Below, in pieces: positions 10,138 through 21,855 of a stretch of 64,000 bases of DNA. The stretch spans positions 372,001-436,000 of the forward strand of contig JAOVFP010000008.1 in NCBI GenBank assembly GCA_025738555.1, in the 5' to 3' direction. Source of the stretch: Cyathus striatus. Its lineage: Eukaryota; Basidiomycota; Agaricomycetes; Agaricales; Nidulariaceae. The first letter of the stretch is position 1. The number at the start of each line of letters is the position of its first letter. Under the pieces are notes generated by a model, which saw only the letters and a program-made list of their open reading frames with translations, did not search any database and was not told where the DNA came from. The position numbers were made by a program, and so were the translations under genes.

Positions 10138-13100
10138 ATGTCCTCCATTCTACGTAAACGTCGCGAGCGATTTAAGGAGCCAGAGGAGATCAAATGTATC
10201 CCAGGATTATATGCTGAAAGAGAACCAGAAAGGATAGTGCGTGCCCCAGGACTTTTTAAATCCTCAATGCTATCATTATCGTCATTTTTGTCGGCTTCAG
10301 CATCTGTGTTGGTTTCGTCATCTGGGCCTTATGAGCTAGTCTCATCCCCTCAAAAAAAACAGCGATTGGTGAAGAACTCACGCTCTAATACTGGTCAACA
10401 TCGATCACGCAACCCTATGTCTATGTCGAGGAATGATGAAGTATCCAGTGAATTAGTTCAGATTATCCACAGAGGTTCAGATGTGCTCCAGGAATATGAC
10501 GATGGTCTACCATTGTGGTCTGATGGGACGCATGAAGAATACATTCTCAATAATTTTCCCTTCCTAAATGACGGCAGTGCACCTTTCAGTGAAGTAGATC
10601 TTGATGACATCTTTTATTCGTACCATGTCTGTGTGTTTTACGGTGGGATTGGTTTTGAACAAGTTAGCAAGGAGTTGTTTCTTGTTCAAGGTTGGGATTC
10701 CACAAAGAATAACAGTATGCCAGTAAGTGGTTCATAGATCTATCTTCTGTGTACGGTATTACTGATGACCAAAATTTAGAATCGTTGGTTTCATCTGCAA
10801 TGGTGGCTAGTGGATGGAGATATGACTGCAGTGTGCACCTGCAATTCCAAAAAGTCACTTTGCATACATGCTAAATTTCTGTATGTCTTTGGTAAGGAAA
10901 GGTTCTCGAATAGTAATGATATTCCCAATGGTATTTTTTCGCAACTTCAACACATATCCCATAACTAACTCGTTCATATAAAGTACCTTCTGATGTGACA
11001 CTGTTTCATCGCGAAATATTTCCAGAGTCCAATACATCGTATCATTTGTTTTCAGTGAATACGGGAGCAGGTCTCCTTGATCGAATTATTATATCACATG
11101 AAGGCTTGGACGACGGTAGTGGCAGCTGGGAATGCCAAAAATGTGGCACAAGCTCCAGCAAATCCTGCACTGCGATCCTGAGGCACAAGATGACATTGCA
11201 CTCAATTACGACCTCTTGGAGAACTCAAGTGAGCTAATATTTCATACATGTTTCCCTTCTGACATGTTCCATACAAGGTCAACAATTCCACTCTGATTCT
11301 GATCCAGACAAAGGGATATCGTATCTACCAATAATGCCTCCTAGCTGGGCGCGTTTGGAAACAGATGCCAAGCTCTACCATAAAAAGCCAAGGCCACTAC
11401 CTCCACCACCTCTTCTTATTGAATTAGGTGAACATATGCAGTGTATATGCGGTTCTGGACTTGAAAATTCAGGACCAATGGTGATCAAATCATGTACTGT
11501 ATATGGGCTTAGCAATGCACATGTGACCGATATTCAACTTCAGAAGCGTAACAACTGTCTTTGCTCAGACCGATTCATCAGTCCCAACTGCAGAGATATC
11601 GAAATCCTGAATCTCAATAACTGTTACTTATTTACACATGAGCTTCTGAAGTGCTATACATCGGCTTACACCATTTCTCCTACTCCTTTCGTGGCTTTCG
11701 TTTTGGAAGTCAGTCATGGTTACGCAGATAATGGAACTGGGATCCCTTTCATCAATGATTTCATCTTCCGTGCTGCTTGGTTCACATATGCTGATCTCTT
11801 ATGTTTAGAAAATGATATGCGGTGTCATATCTGCAGTCTGGCTCCAGATAATGTAATTTTTGATGGCGTCTCCATCTCGTTCAGCCGCAAGCAGCTCCGT
11901 TCCTCCATTAAGCCACCGACAGCTATATCACCACATTTGGAACAAAAAGACAAAGTGTCTTATGTCAGCAAGCAGCAGCTCATACTGGACCGTAAGCTAC
12001 AGAAACTAATACGTACCATCATGACCAAAAAAACGCATCTTAATAATTCTTTCATTCGTGGTGATGACGAAGAAAGTATGCTTTTGCAACTACCTGATGT
12101 CAATCCGGCATTGGGATGTCTAGCAGCACGTTTATTCATGGGAGACACTTGGCCAGACGATAGTTATGTCTATTTGTTTTCGGAGGTTCGGATATCATTA
12201 TCTCAGTAAATATTTAGATATTAACTATTGTTTCAACAGATAGCAGCAGAAGAATCGATTGTACAGATGGTGAACAGGCTTGGCTACGACACCCTTAGAA
12301 ATTTCAATCACACGAAAAGTGACGACGCCTCATCTGGTTTTACGACATGAATATACCAAAGAAAACACATATTCGGAAGACCTAATTGATGTTTGCATCT
12401 GGATAGAAAGCCATGCACATGAGACGTTGGATAAGCTTATAGCGCAAAGTCTGTCTACTCAATCTAGTCCTGTTTCGGAAACTCCAAAAGATGACTGGAA
12501 ATTGGTAAGTGTCTGTTTTCGCTTAATCATTTTCTTTCTTTGTGACCCGTAATATTAGACAGGTAGTTGCTACAGCATGCCGCAGATACGACATAGGCCA
12601 ATCTATCCTGGGTTGAAACACGATAGGTCACAAGATAAAGGTGGACAAGACCAGGGTGCTGAGTGTTCGAAGTACTATGCTCAGTACTCACCCCAACGCC
12701 TGACCGGAGGAATCATGGCCGCCTGGTGTACACATTCCATCTGCTATGGTTTCCATTCTATGCCAAGCAGCGAAGGCCGTGATGATGTTTTCTTGGCTCT
12801 CTATACATGATGGAGAGTTCCACCAAAGCGGGTGATTTATGACTTCGCTTGCGCTCTGGGTCCTTACTGTATGACACGAGAAGGGGATTTTTTTTCTGAG
12901 ACTAAGTTTCTAATTGACCACTTCCATGCCGCAGGTCATAAAAAATGTTCAACAGCCTGCTTTCTGAAACGATCCGTTACTGCAGATCCCCGATTAAAAG
13001 GTCTCAACTCGAGCACCGCTGAGTGTGGTAACTCAGTGATGGCGCGTATCCGCAAGTCAGTCAGCTACATGGGGCAATACCGTGCTACATTGTACATGAA

Positions 13101-13176
13101 GACTTTTCTTTGTATCTGGAACCGCACCAAAATGCAAAAGCTCGCTGGATATAATGCAGTGCATAATAGTAGTTAG
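10138..13176 (+). pseudogene. KDZ transposase, SWIM/CxC type, decayed
   Basis: Starts at the ATG at 10138 (MSSILRKRRERF). Exon 1 runs to 10722 and exon 2 about 10780-10891; the latter carries a SWIM-like C-x-C...C-x-H motif (CTCNSKKSLCIHAKF). Exon 3 starts near 10984. A large exon (about 11278-12187) holds a CxC-type cluster (CICGS...NCLC) and the stretch MRCHICSLAPDNVIFDGVS. The last exon, from 12559 (TGSCYSMPQIRHRP), includes ECSKYYAQYSPQRLTGGIM, YDFACALGPYCMTREGDF, FHAAGHKKCSTACFLK and NSSTAECGNS, which are hallmarks of KDZ proteins in Agaricomycetes. KDZ proteins are basidiomycete cut-and-paste transposases. This copy is broken: the frame shifts near 11150 and 12300, and a TGA at 12808-12810 stands where relatives have Arg before Trp. 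Terminal repeats were not identified. Confidence 0.85.
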
Positions 13177-13275
13177 GAATACTATTATTCTTCGTTGTGG
13201 TAATCTGTTGACATGAACAATTAAATAATTTGATTAGCCGTTTGCAAGGCAATGAATAAAATATGTATGTCACGG

Positions 13276-13465
13276 GTGCATAGATACGGAAAATTGAAAA
13301 TATGGCAGTGATATCTCGTTGATATGTCGAAAGGGTTACAATGCGGCATTCTGTGAGCTGACCTCGAAGCTATGCCAAGAAAAGATAAAATAAGGGGTGA
13401 TAACAAAAGATAATCGACTTGAATAATGAGCTATACCCGGAAAAAAAAAATCGGAAAGGCACGGT
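13276..13465 (+). repeat. 190-bp direct repeat flanking element E1 (left copy)
   Basis: Resembles 15171-15350: both hold a phrase of the form atggcggcaatgtggcgttg, then ttctgtgagytga, then agaaaagataaaat. E1 sits between the two copies, so it was probably inserted into or beside an older tandem duplication. This is too long and too diverged to be E1's own target duplication. Confidence 0.6.
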
Positions 13466-13799
13466 GTAAGAAATATGCAGTACTTTACACACACCCACCT
13501 ATACACGTGTACTCCACATGTAGTACACATTTCCATGTGAACTACATGTGTACTTCACAAAAATACACTTAATTGTAAAATTTCCACATGCACTTCACCT
13601 AATTCCACATGAAGTACATGTGAATTCCACTTCTTAAAAAATTTCATGCAGAAGGTGAATTTAGCTATGAAGAAAGTGAACTACACATGAAATTGTACAT
13701 GTGGAATCCATGTGTACTTCACTCAAATCATTTAAAATAATAGTATATTTAAACTATTTAAATACAACTATTTATTATTTAATAACGGTCACGTAATAC

Positions 13800-14640
13800 C
13801 CTCACCCCCGCTCGTCGCCCCGCCGTTCCCGCCCTCCACGCGCGTGTCCCCCCTGTTCTCGCCCTCCACGCGTGTCATTCCCCGCCGTTCCCACCCTTCA
13901 CGCATGTCATTCCCCCTGTACCCGCCCTCCACGCACATCGTTCCCCGCTGTTCCCACCCTCCACGCGCATCGCCCCCCGCCGCCCCCCCTGTTCCCGCCT
14001 CCCACGTGTGTCACCCCCCGCCGTCCCCACCCTTCGCGCGCGTCCCCCCTGTTCTCGCGCTCCATGTGTGTCGTTCCCCGCCGTTCCCTCCTGTTCCTGC
14101 CCTCCACGCGTGTCGTTCCCTGCCGTTCCCACCCTTCGCACGTCGTTCCCCCTGTTCTCGCGCTCCACGCGTGTCGTTCCCTGCCGTTCCCACCCTTCGC
14201 GCGTCGTTCCCCCTGTTCTCGCGCTCCACGTGTGTCGTTCCCCGCCATTCCCTCTGTTCCCTCCCTCCACACGCGTCCCCCCGCCGTTCCCACCCTCCAT
14301 GCGCGTCGTTTCCCCCGTTCCCACCCTCCACGCTCGTCATTCTCCGCCTTTTCCACCCTATACGCGCGTCGTTCCCCCCACTCCTGTCTCCACGCTCTTC
14401 GTCCCCCGCCTTTCTCGCCCTGCACATGCGCCGTTTCCAGCCTTTCCCGCCCCTCCTGCCCTACACGCTCGTCGCTGTTCCACCCCTCCTACCCTGCGTG
14501 CATGGCCCTCCTGCTTATTCGGTGTTGTCCTGCTTCGGGTTTACCCTCTTGATAGGGGGGAGAGGGCAAGGGGAGTGGGGGAGAGGAAGAGGGAGAGGGA
14601 GAGGGAGAGGGTAGTGGGGAGCGAGGAAGCAGGGTAAGGA
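13800..14640 (+). repeat. CpG-rich pyrimidine minisatellite core of E1
   Basis: Degenerate tandem repeat of phrases like cccgccgttcccaccctcc and acgcgtgtcgttcccc with a period of about 40-55 bp. Near 14580 it ends in a purine run with (GAGAGG)n. Long open frames on both strands are all Pro/Ser/Arg or Gly/Arg low complexity and reflect the repeat, not a protein. Confidence 0.85.
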
Positions 14641-14738
14641 ACGATGAGTTGGCAACACGTTAGCTATATGTCACATGATGCATATACGTGGAAATGTGCC
14701 GTAGGTTGTTATGTAGCCTTTGTCTTACAGATCTAATA

Positions 14739-14827
14739 TGGTCCGATGGCTTAACGGTAAATTCGATGCTTTTAATGTGATTACTAATCAAAGTAGCGGT
14801 CGATAGTTCAATTCCCCTTAGTGTCAT
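14739..14827 (+). pseudogene. tRNA-like module in E1
   Basis: An A-box-like phrase TGGCTTAACGGTA and, 50-60 nt later, a B-box-like phrase AGTTCAATTCC give the spacing of a tRNA gene's internal Pol III promoter. The cloverleaf is imperfect, so a working tRNA is unlikely. It is followed by acatttatttttattataa, a T-rich motif also found after the tRNA-like modules of E2 and E3. Confidence 0.6.
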
Positions 14828-15359
14828 TATGCTAAAACATTTATTTTTATTATAATAGTAACGGAGAAGTTAATTACAAGTAATTACAAGTGTACTGTAC
14901 AAGTGTAACTAGTCCACGTGTATTCCTTGTGAATTTCACTTTGCAATTCCATGTGGAATTTTGATATTTCACCTGTACATGTGCACTACATGTGTACTCC
15001 ATGTGTACAAAAATCGCAAATTTGAATGGAAATTTGCTGATTTAAATACATTTAAGGTGGAGTGTAGTACATATGAAGTACACGTGAAGTACACATGAAT
15101 AGGTGGAATTCACATGGATTCCACATGTAACAGGGGGCGAGCGTAAAGTGCTCGAAATATGTACCATCAAGGGTATAGAAATTTGAAGAAATTGAAAAAG
15201 ATGGCGGCAATGTGGCGTTGATATGTCAAAGGAGAAAAAATAACAGTGTTCTGTGAGTTGAATTGCTATACCCAGAAAAGATAAAATACCAGTGATAAAA
15301 AAATGATAATAGATGCTAAGCTATAACCAGAAAAGAGAAAATGACCGTGCCTGATGACT

Positions 15360-15535
15360 TCAATGATTCTCAAGAGAAATAATTCGGAATAATCCGAAAT
15401 GCGGATTTGTTGTTCTGGTAACATGCCCGTATGTCGCTAGTTCAATGACTCCAATGATTCTCAAGAGAAATAATTCAGAATAATCCGAAATGCAGATTTG
15501 TTGTTCTGGTAACATGCATGTATGTCACTATGAGG
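15360..15535 (+). repeat. Two-copy 85-bp tandem duplication
   Basis: The phrase caatgattctcaagagaaat and the following sequence, up to ggtaacatgc, appear twice (about 15360-15430 and 15448-15520) with only a few differences. It is a recent local duplication upstream of paralogue R. The remaining sequence to 15720 shows no credible gene. Confidence 0.7.
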
Positions 15536-15800
15536 CTAATAAGGTAAAGTGGCTTTGATCGCACCTGTTGGTTCTCAAACATACATACTTCTAATGAGAA
15601 AAAGCTACAGAGAAATCTTATCGTACAGAAGTGCACTATGTCACCTTGCGAATCCTGCATAAAGTTCGGAAGTACTGATTCACGCGAATCTTTATTTGGT
15701 AGCAGTATGTAACGCCGTTTTTTTAACTCTTATCCCTGAAACACAGACATATCCAACTGAGTCTGTCATGTACTAAAACACTCGTCAGTGTCCTTTATAG

Positions 15801-16855
15801 ATGTCTTTCAACGTACTCCCCGACCTCCAAATCTTTTTTCCCATACCCACCCAACATGTCCAGCAACCAATTCCAAAATACAAGGGCGTTCTTTTACACA
15901 GTTGGAATGTCAGAGGGTCCCTTGAAATTGTATATCATCAACTCTATGAAAGTAAGTTAATTTTCGTGAGTATGTTTAATCATACGCTCATGGTTTTCAG
16001 TTCCCAACATGCCTTTTTGCCCTCGACTACCCCGACGAGGATTCAATCGTTACCTCACGAGGTGAACGAAATAGAAGATTATATCAACAAAGTAACATGC
16101 GATGATTGTCATACCGATGGTATGGAAATCCTGTATTCTAAATGTGACAATATTTACTTAACATATGCTCATAGATGCTGATTGTGTCATGGCTTTTGGA
16201 AATCATGGCCCGACCTGTGAAAGGTGCAAATCGCGGGATAATGACAAGAGCTGCTTGGTGGACGATTGCTGGATTCCAGAAATGGACTTTCTACCAGCGA
16301 AGAGTCTAAGAGAATACGTTAAAAGTATGTTTGGTTTCTTTCATGTTATTACCACAAATAATAACGTGAAATTATATAGATATCCTTGTTTTAAACAAGT
16401 ACAGGATAACGCCACAGATCACACGATACCAATACACACATTACGAAACCGTGCGATATGCACATTATCTTATCAAAATTGTTTTACCGTCGTTAATCAA
16501 CCACATACGCATGGTTGGAAGCTTGGAGTCACTACAAATGAACAATATCGTCGACTCAGATTTCAACTACGATGATTTTAAGAAATGGGCCGATGACATC
16601 ACATCACTTCTATGACAATTACCCCGCGAGAACGAATTGGAGGTATTCTGGAGGAACCTTTTGAAGAACAACACGACATTGTCGCCACAGCCTCCATCGA
16701 CTCAAACAACGTCTTCAGCATGGGGTAATTTTAACAAAATGGGATTAGAACTATTCTGAATCAGGTATGACCAGACAGAGATGCATGACGACTGGAGGAA
16801 ACCACTTCCGGAATGGAAAGTGGTATGGTTGAGGAGTGATTACAACTTCTAAAGG
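15801..16855 (+). pseudogene. Gene R: broken paralogue of gene A on the opposite strand
   Basis: Begins MSFNVLPDLQIFFPIPTQHV. After an intron (15952-16000) comes LPHEVNEIEDYINKVTCDDC. A further intron (GTATGG...ATAG, ending near 16173) leads to C-x6-H-x3-C-x2-C-x8-C (CVMAFGNHGPTCERC). Later segments NNIVDSDFNYDDFKKWADDI and LEVFWRNLLKNNTT match gene A's VDITYDVDQYLQWSNEA and LERFWEDLITQ, and the end HDDWRKPLPEWKVVWLRSDY matches its EEWSTSKPDWKVVWRQEDY. The first splice does not hold the needed frame, the frame changes near 16520, and a TGA stands at 16613-16615. It is most likely a pseudogene. Upstream flank homology with gene A shows it arose by duplication. Confidence 0.65.
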
Positions 16856-16944
16856 AGATCGGTCGTCAGTGTCGTTGTATCATATTGTGTCTACTGTGTC
16901 TACTGTACAGTTCTGGTGATGTAATAAATGTAGAATATCTTGTC

Positions 16945-19740
16945 TACTACCGCCACCTTGTTGAGATGACAGAAGGTTAGTCTCATCGCGCTGGTTCCAG
17001 ATGCTGACTCATCAGTTGGTGTGTGAAATTTTAAAGCATAAAATAACATGGTTATCACATTTGTCAACATATGTCATATACCATCAATCATGGGAAATCT
17101 AGTCTACATACACCACTTCTACCTCATTAATGTAGATCATCTATTTCACCGTTAGAAATGTAGGATAGACTGGAGCCGTTCAGAGAGATGTAGATTGCTT
17201 AATATATATTTTTCATAAGATAAAGTCGGATAATGCGCTGATGTGTATGAAACATTTAAAAATAAATAACTTGCCTCCTTCCGCCACATTCACCAAATGA
17301 CAGAAAGCTAGTCTCGTCGCACTGGTTTTAAATGCTGACTCATCTGTTCTTTATCTGAATGCTCCTGACAAATATCACATGGTAATCATCATACCATTAA
17401 TTCATTTGTCCGCATATGTCATATAACATTAATTATGGTGCATCCAGTCTACATGTGCTACTTTTACCTCATTAATGTAGATCCTCTACTTCTTTATAAT
17501 AAAAATAAGATACACTGGTGCCGTTCGAATATACGTAGATATTTCACAATATCTTGCTACATAAGAGAAAGCTAGGTCCCTATAATGCACAAATAAATGC
17601 GACAAATAAAATATGAAGATATTGTCTCCTTCCGCCACATTCACCAGATGACAGGAATCTAGTCTCGTCACACTGCATTTATGTGCTGACTCCTGTGTCA
17701 TTTGAAAACGCAAAAAAGATCCCCATAATGCACTAATAAATGCGATAAATTACAAATGAAGATCTTACTTCCTTCCGCCACATTCATCAGATGACAGGAA
17801 TATAGTCTCATCGCACTGCGTTCATGTGCTGACTCGTGTGTCATTTTCAGAACGCAGAAAACAAATATCCCACGCCTATCACTTCTGTCCGCCTATGGCA
17901 CATCCCATCAATTAAGGTAAATCCAGTCTACATGCACCACTTCTACCTCTTTAATTTACACCCTCTACTTTTCAATTATAAATGTAGGATATTCACGGTC
18001 CATACAGATAGATGTAGATATTTCAGAATATACCTCTTTCATATGATAGATCCCCATAATGCACAAATAAATGCAAAAAATTAAACTTGAAAATCTTGCC
18101 TCCTTCTGCTACAATCATCATATGACAGGAATATAGTCTCATCATGCTGCGTTCATGTGCTGACTCATGTGTCATTTTCAGAACGCAGAAAACAAATATC
18201 CCACGCCTATCACTTCTGTCCGCCTATGGCACATCCCATCAATTAAGGTAAATCCAGTCTACATGCACCACTTCTACCTCTTTAATTTACACCCTCTACT
18301 TTTCAATTATAAATGTAGGATATTCACGGTCCATACAGATAGATGTAGATATTTCAGAATATACCTATTTCATATGATAGATCCCCATAATACACAAATA
18401 AATGCATAAATTAAAAATGAAAATCTTGCCTCCTTCTGCTACAATCATCATATGACAGGAATATAGTCTCATCGCGCTGTGTTCATGTGCTGACTCATAT
18501 GTCATTTTCAGAATGCAGAAAACATATATCCCACACCTATCACGTCTGTCCGCCTATGGCATATCCCATCAATTAAGGTAAATCCAGTCTACATGCACCA
18601 CTCCCACTTCATTAATTTACATCCTCTACTTCGCTATTAAAAATGTAGGAAACACACAGTCCATTCAGATAGATGTAGATATTTCAGTATATACCTCTTT
18701 TATATGATAGATCCCCATAATGCACGAATAAATGCAAAAATTAAACATGAAACTCTTGCCTCCTTCCACTACAATCATCATATGACAGGAATCTAGTCTC
18801 ATTGCGCTGCATTCATGTGCTGACTCATATGTCATTTTCAGAACGCAGGAAACAAATATCCCACGCCTATGACTTTTGTCCGCCTATGGCACATCCTATC
18901 AATTAAGGTAAATCCAGTCTACATGCACCACTTCTATATCATTGATTTAAATCCTCTATTTCACCAATAGATGTAGGACTTGTACGATCCATACAGATAG
19001 ATGTAGATATTACACAATATAATTATTTAATGTGATAGATCCCCAAAATGCACTAATAAATGCGAAAAAATACAAAGAAAGATCCTGCCTCCTTCCGCTA
19101 CATTCAGTTGTTGACAGGAAACTGGTCTCATCGCGCTGTGTTCATGTGCTGACTCATCTGTTATTTTCGGAATGCGCAAAACAAATATGTCACGCTTATC
19201 ACTTCTGTCCACGTATGGCACATCCTATCAATCATAAGATATCTAATCTACATGCACCACTTCTACCTCATTAATTTACATCTTCTAAATCACTATTAGA
19301 AATGTAGAACATGCACGATCCATTCAGTTAGATGTAGATATAACATAGTATAATTATTCTGTATGATACATCCCCATAATGCACTAATAAATGCGAAAAA
19401 TTACAAATGAAGAACTTGCCTCCTTCCACCACATTCACCAGATGACAGGAACCTAGTCTCGTCGCGCTGTTTTCATGTGCTGACTCATCTGTCATTTTCA
19501 GAACGCGCATACCAATATCCGACGCTTATCACTTCCATCCGTGTATGGCACATCCCATCAATTAAGGTAAATCCAGTCTACATGCACCACTTCTATATCA
19601 TTGATAAGATCCTGCCTCCTTCCGCTACATTCAGTTGTTGACAGGAAACTGGTCTCATCGCGCTGTGTTCATGTGCTGACTCATCTGTTATTTTCGGAAT
19701 GCACAACACAAATATCCTATGCTTATCAGTTCTGTCCGCG
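16945..19740 (-). repeat. 330-bp satellite array, right block (inverted)
   Basis: Same satellite as 1-2800 but reversed. The reversed landmark (tgacaggaatctagtctc and variants) recurs near 16966, 17299, 17649, 17792, 18123, 18453, 18783, 19112, 19443 and 19639. Most steps are about 330 bp, with short steps (143 and 196 bp) marking internal deletions. Two adjacent units starting around 17836 and 18167 are almost identical over some 240 bp, a sign of recent duplication. Confidence 0.9.
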
Positions 19741-19741
19741 T

Positions 19742-21173
19742 TGAAACGGGTACTTGTATTCTAGATGTAAATTCTGCTATGTTTCCACAGCAAGATCACT
19801 TCTAACTTGTACAAAAACTCCGAAAATGCGAGTGACGGGTAAGGTAGTGCTCCTCTTTATGTTAAGGTATCTTTAAGTTCGCTTTTCAATCCCAAATGAA
19901 CCGAAACAATAATGATTTATTGTAAGAAAAAGAAGTAATACTCTTTGTACTACTCCGAAATTGCAAGACTTTAATTAACACCTTTGTGCTAACTTAAATC
20001 CTTCGAACTGGTTGAAAGCAACCCTTTGCTTTCCTTGATTTCGCTTTACTCAAAATCCCAAATACTAGACCCTCACTGGAATCTCAGTCCTTTGTACTTT
20101 GTAGTAAACACACAATTCCGATAAAATCACTTTAAATTCCTTTGAAACACCTAGACCAAAACCACTACCCTATACCTATGTACTGGGCAAGAAAGGCGCT
20201 AAGCTGCTTCCTTTGCCACCCTCTAATGTACCTAGTTATATACAGAATTGAAAAACATATTACAAAGCAAGTTCTCAGATCATAAATACTAAATATGTAC
20301 AGTGAAAACATATGGAAACACTACTCTCATCTATTAGTCAGATCTTCATTACTATTGGTAATATTATTACCCAGGTCCAGGCTGTGAAGCACTGCGCATT
20401 AATCATTCATAACCAATCTCCTATGTTTCAGGACCTTAGATGTCCTTATCAATGCTATTTCTGGTAGATAAGCATCATTTACATATCTGATTGGTTTATC
20501 AGCCTTATATCGGCCGGAATCCCGTCCGTTGCATTGCTAATCATGGTCGATTAACATGTGTTTCTTTCTAGCTTCGGAACGAGCCCAAGGTCATCCATTT
20601 TCATGGAGATTTGACCTCTGTATGCCCTCAGAATATATGCTGATTATTCCATTACTGCAATTTACCATTGATACAGCATATTACACTTGTTCTTTAGAAG
20701 AGATTTCATTCATTAGAGGTATGTATTACTCATAGACCAATATTTACATTCTGTAGAGTTTTGTACTCCGAGTAATGCATAGATTTCCTTATTAATATTC
20801 CATTATATCATGTCTGACTAATTGTTTAATATCATTCCTGTTGCCAAATAAACAATTATATCGGTCTTAGAACATAACAAACACCTGTACAAGTCATGTG
20901 ACTGATGCTAAAGCGGTCCATTTTAATGATTATATTCTCATTCCTTTATTTCCAGGTTAGTGGTAGGTTGGACATTGGAGCACTTATACTGTATAAGTAT
21001 ATTTGTAGATGGTATATGACTATGAATATTAAGTCAATTTGTTGAGTGCTTGCTATTAAATAGCAGTCCATGGATCTTTATTTATTATATGGGCTTCCTC
21101 AATGTGTTCAGCTTTAATGCTGAAAATGATAAAAATGCACAATTTTACGCCTAAATGCGCGAGCGGCGTCACA
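19742..21173. mobile_element. 1.43-kb TG...CA insertion in the satellite (solo-LTR-like)
   Basis: The satellite reads ...tctgtccGCGT up to 19741 and resumes at GCGTatggcacatccc from 21174, so GCGT is duplicated on both sides. The insert starts TGAAACGGGTACTTG and ends GAGCGGCGTCACA, giving weakly inverted TG...CA ends. It contains no open frame of note. A 4-bp duplication, TG...CA ends and no coding are what a solo long terminal repeat would show. No internal retrotransposon part is present, so the family is unproven. Confidence 0.65.
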
Positions 21174-21855
21174 GCGTATGGCACATCCCATCAATCATAG
21201 GATATCTGGTCTACATGCACCACTTCTACTTCATTAATTTACATCCTCTATGTCGCTATTATAAATGTAGAATAACTACGATCCGTTAATTTAGATGTAG
21301 ATGGAATATAATATAATTATTCCATATTATACATCCTCATAATGCAACAATAAATGCAAAAAATTACAAATGAAGGACTTGTCTCCTTTGCTACATTCAC
21401 CAAATGACAGGAATCTAGTCTCGTCGCACTGCGTTCATGTGCTGAGTCATGTGTCATTTTCGGAATGCGCAACACAAATATCTCACGCTTATCACATCTG
21501 TCCGCGTATGGCACATCCCATCAATCATAGAATATCCAGTCTACATGCACCACTTCTATCTCGTTAATTTACATCCTCTACATCGCTATTAGAAATATAG
21601 AACACTCACGATCCGTTCAGTTAGATGTAGATATAACATAATATAATTTTTCCATATTATACATCATCATAATGCACTAATATATACGAAAAATTACAGA
21701 TGAAGAACCTGCCTACTTCCGCCACATTCAGCAGATGACAGGAATCTAGTCTTGTCGCGCTGCGTTCTTGTGCTGACACATCTGTCATTTTCGGATCGCG
21801 GAAAACATATATCCCACGCTTATCACATCTGTCCGTATATGGATCATCACATCAA
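21174..21855 (-). repeat. 330-bp satellite, remainder after the insertion
   Basis: About two further reversed units, with landmarks near 21404 and 21736. They continue the array exactly where the TG...CA insert interrupted it. The last unit fades out after 21850 into unrelated AT-rich sequence, which shows no gene up to about 22160. Confidence 0.9.

Larger units (their letters stand above)
13478..15153 (+). mobile_element. E1: non-autonomous element with 8-bp target duplication
   Basis: Left end CAGTACTTTACACACACCCA; right end, read inward, GAGCACTTTACGCTCGCCCC. Perfect 8-bp direct repeats GAAATATG flank it (13470-13477 and 15154-15161). An 8-bp duplication with short inverted ends fits the hAT superfamily. 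Inside, in order: a left arm (13500-13790) made of palindromic words such as ACATGTGTACTTCAC, a GC-rich core (13800-14640), a tRNA-like module (14739-14827) and a right arm (14880-15130) using the same words. There is no transposase gene, so mobility would need an enzyme in trans. E2 and E3 share this plan. Confidence 0.75.

Noticed and set aside
13844..14637. Long open frames of 140-256 codons on both strands
   Set aside because: They overlap on several frames at once and encode only Pro/Ser/Arg or Gly/Arg/Glu low complexity dictated by the minisatellite.
17836..18409. Two frames with identical peptides
   Set aside because: Identity reflects freshly duplicated satellite units, not a gene pair.
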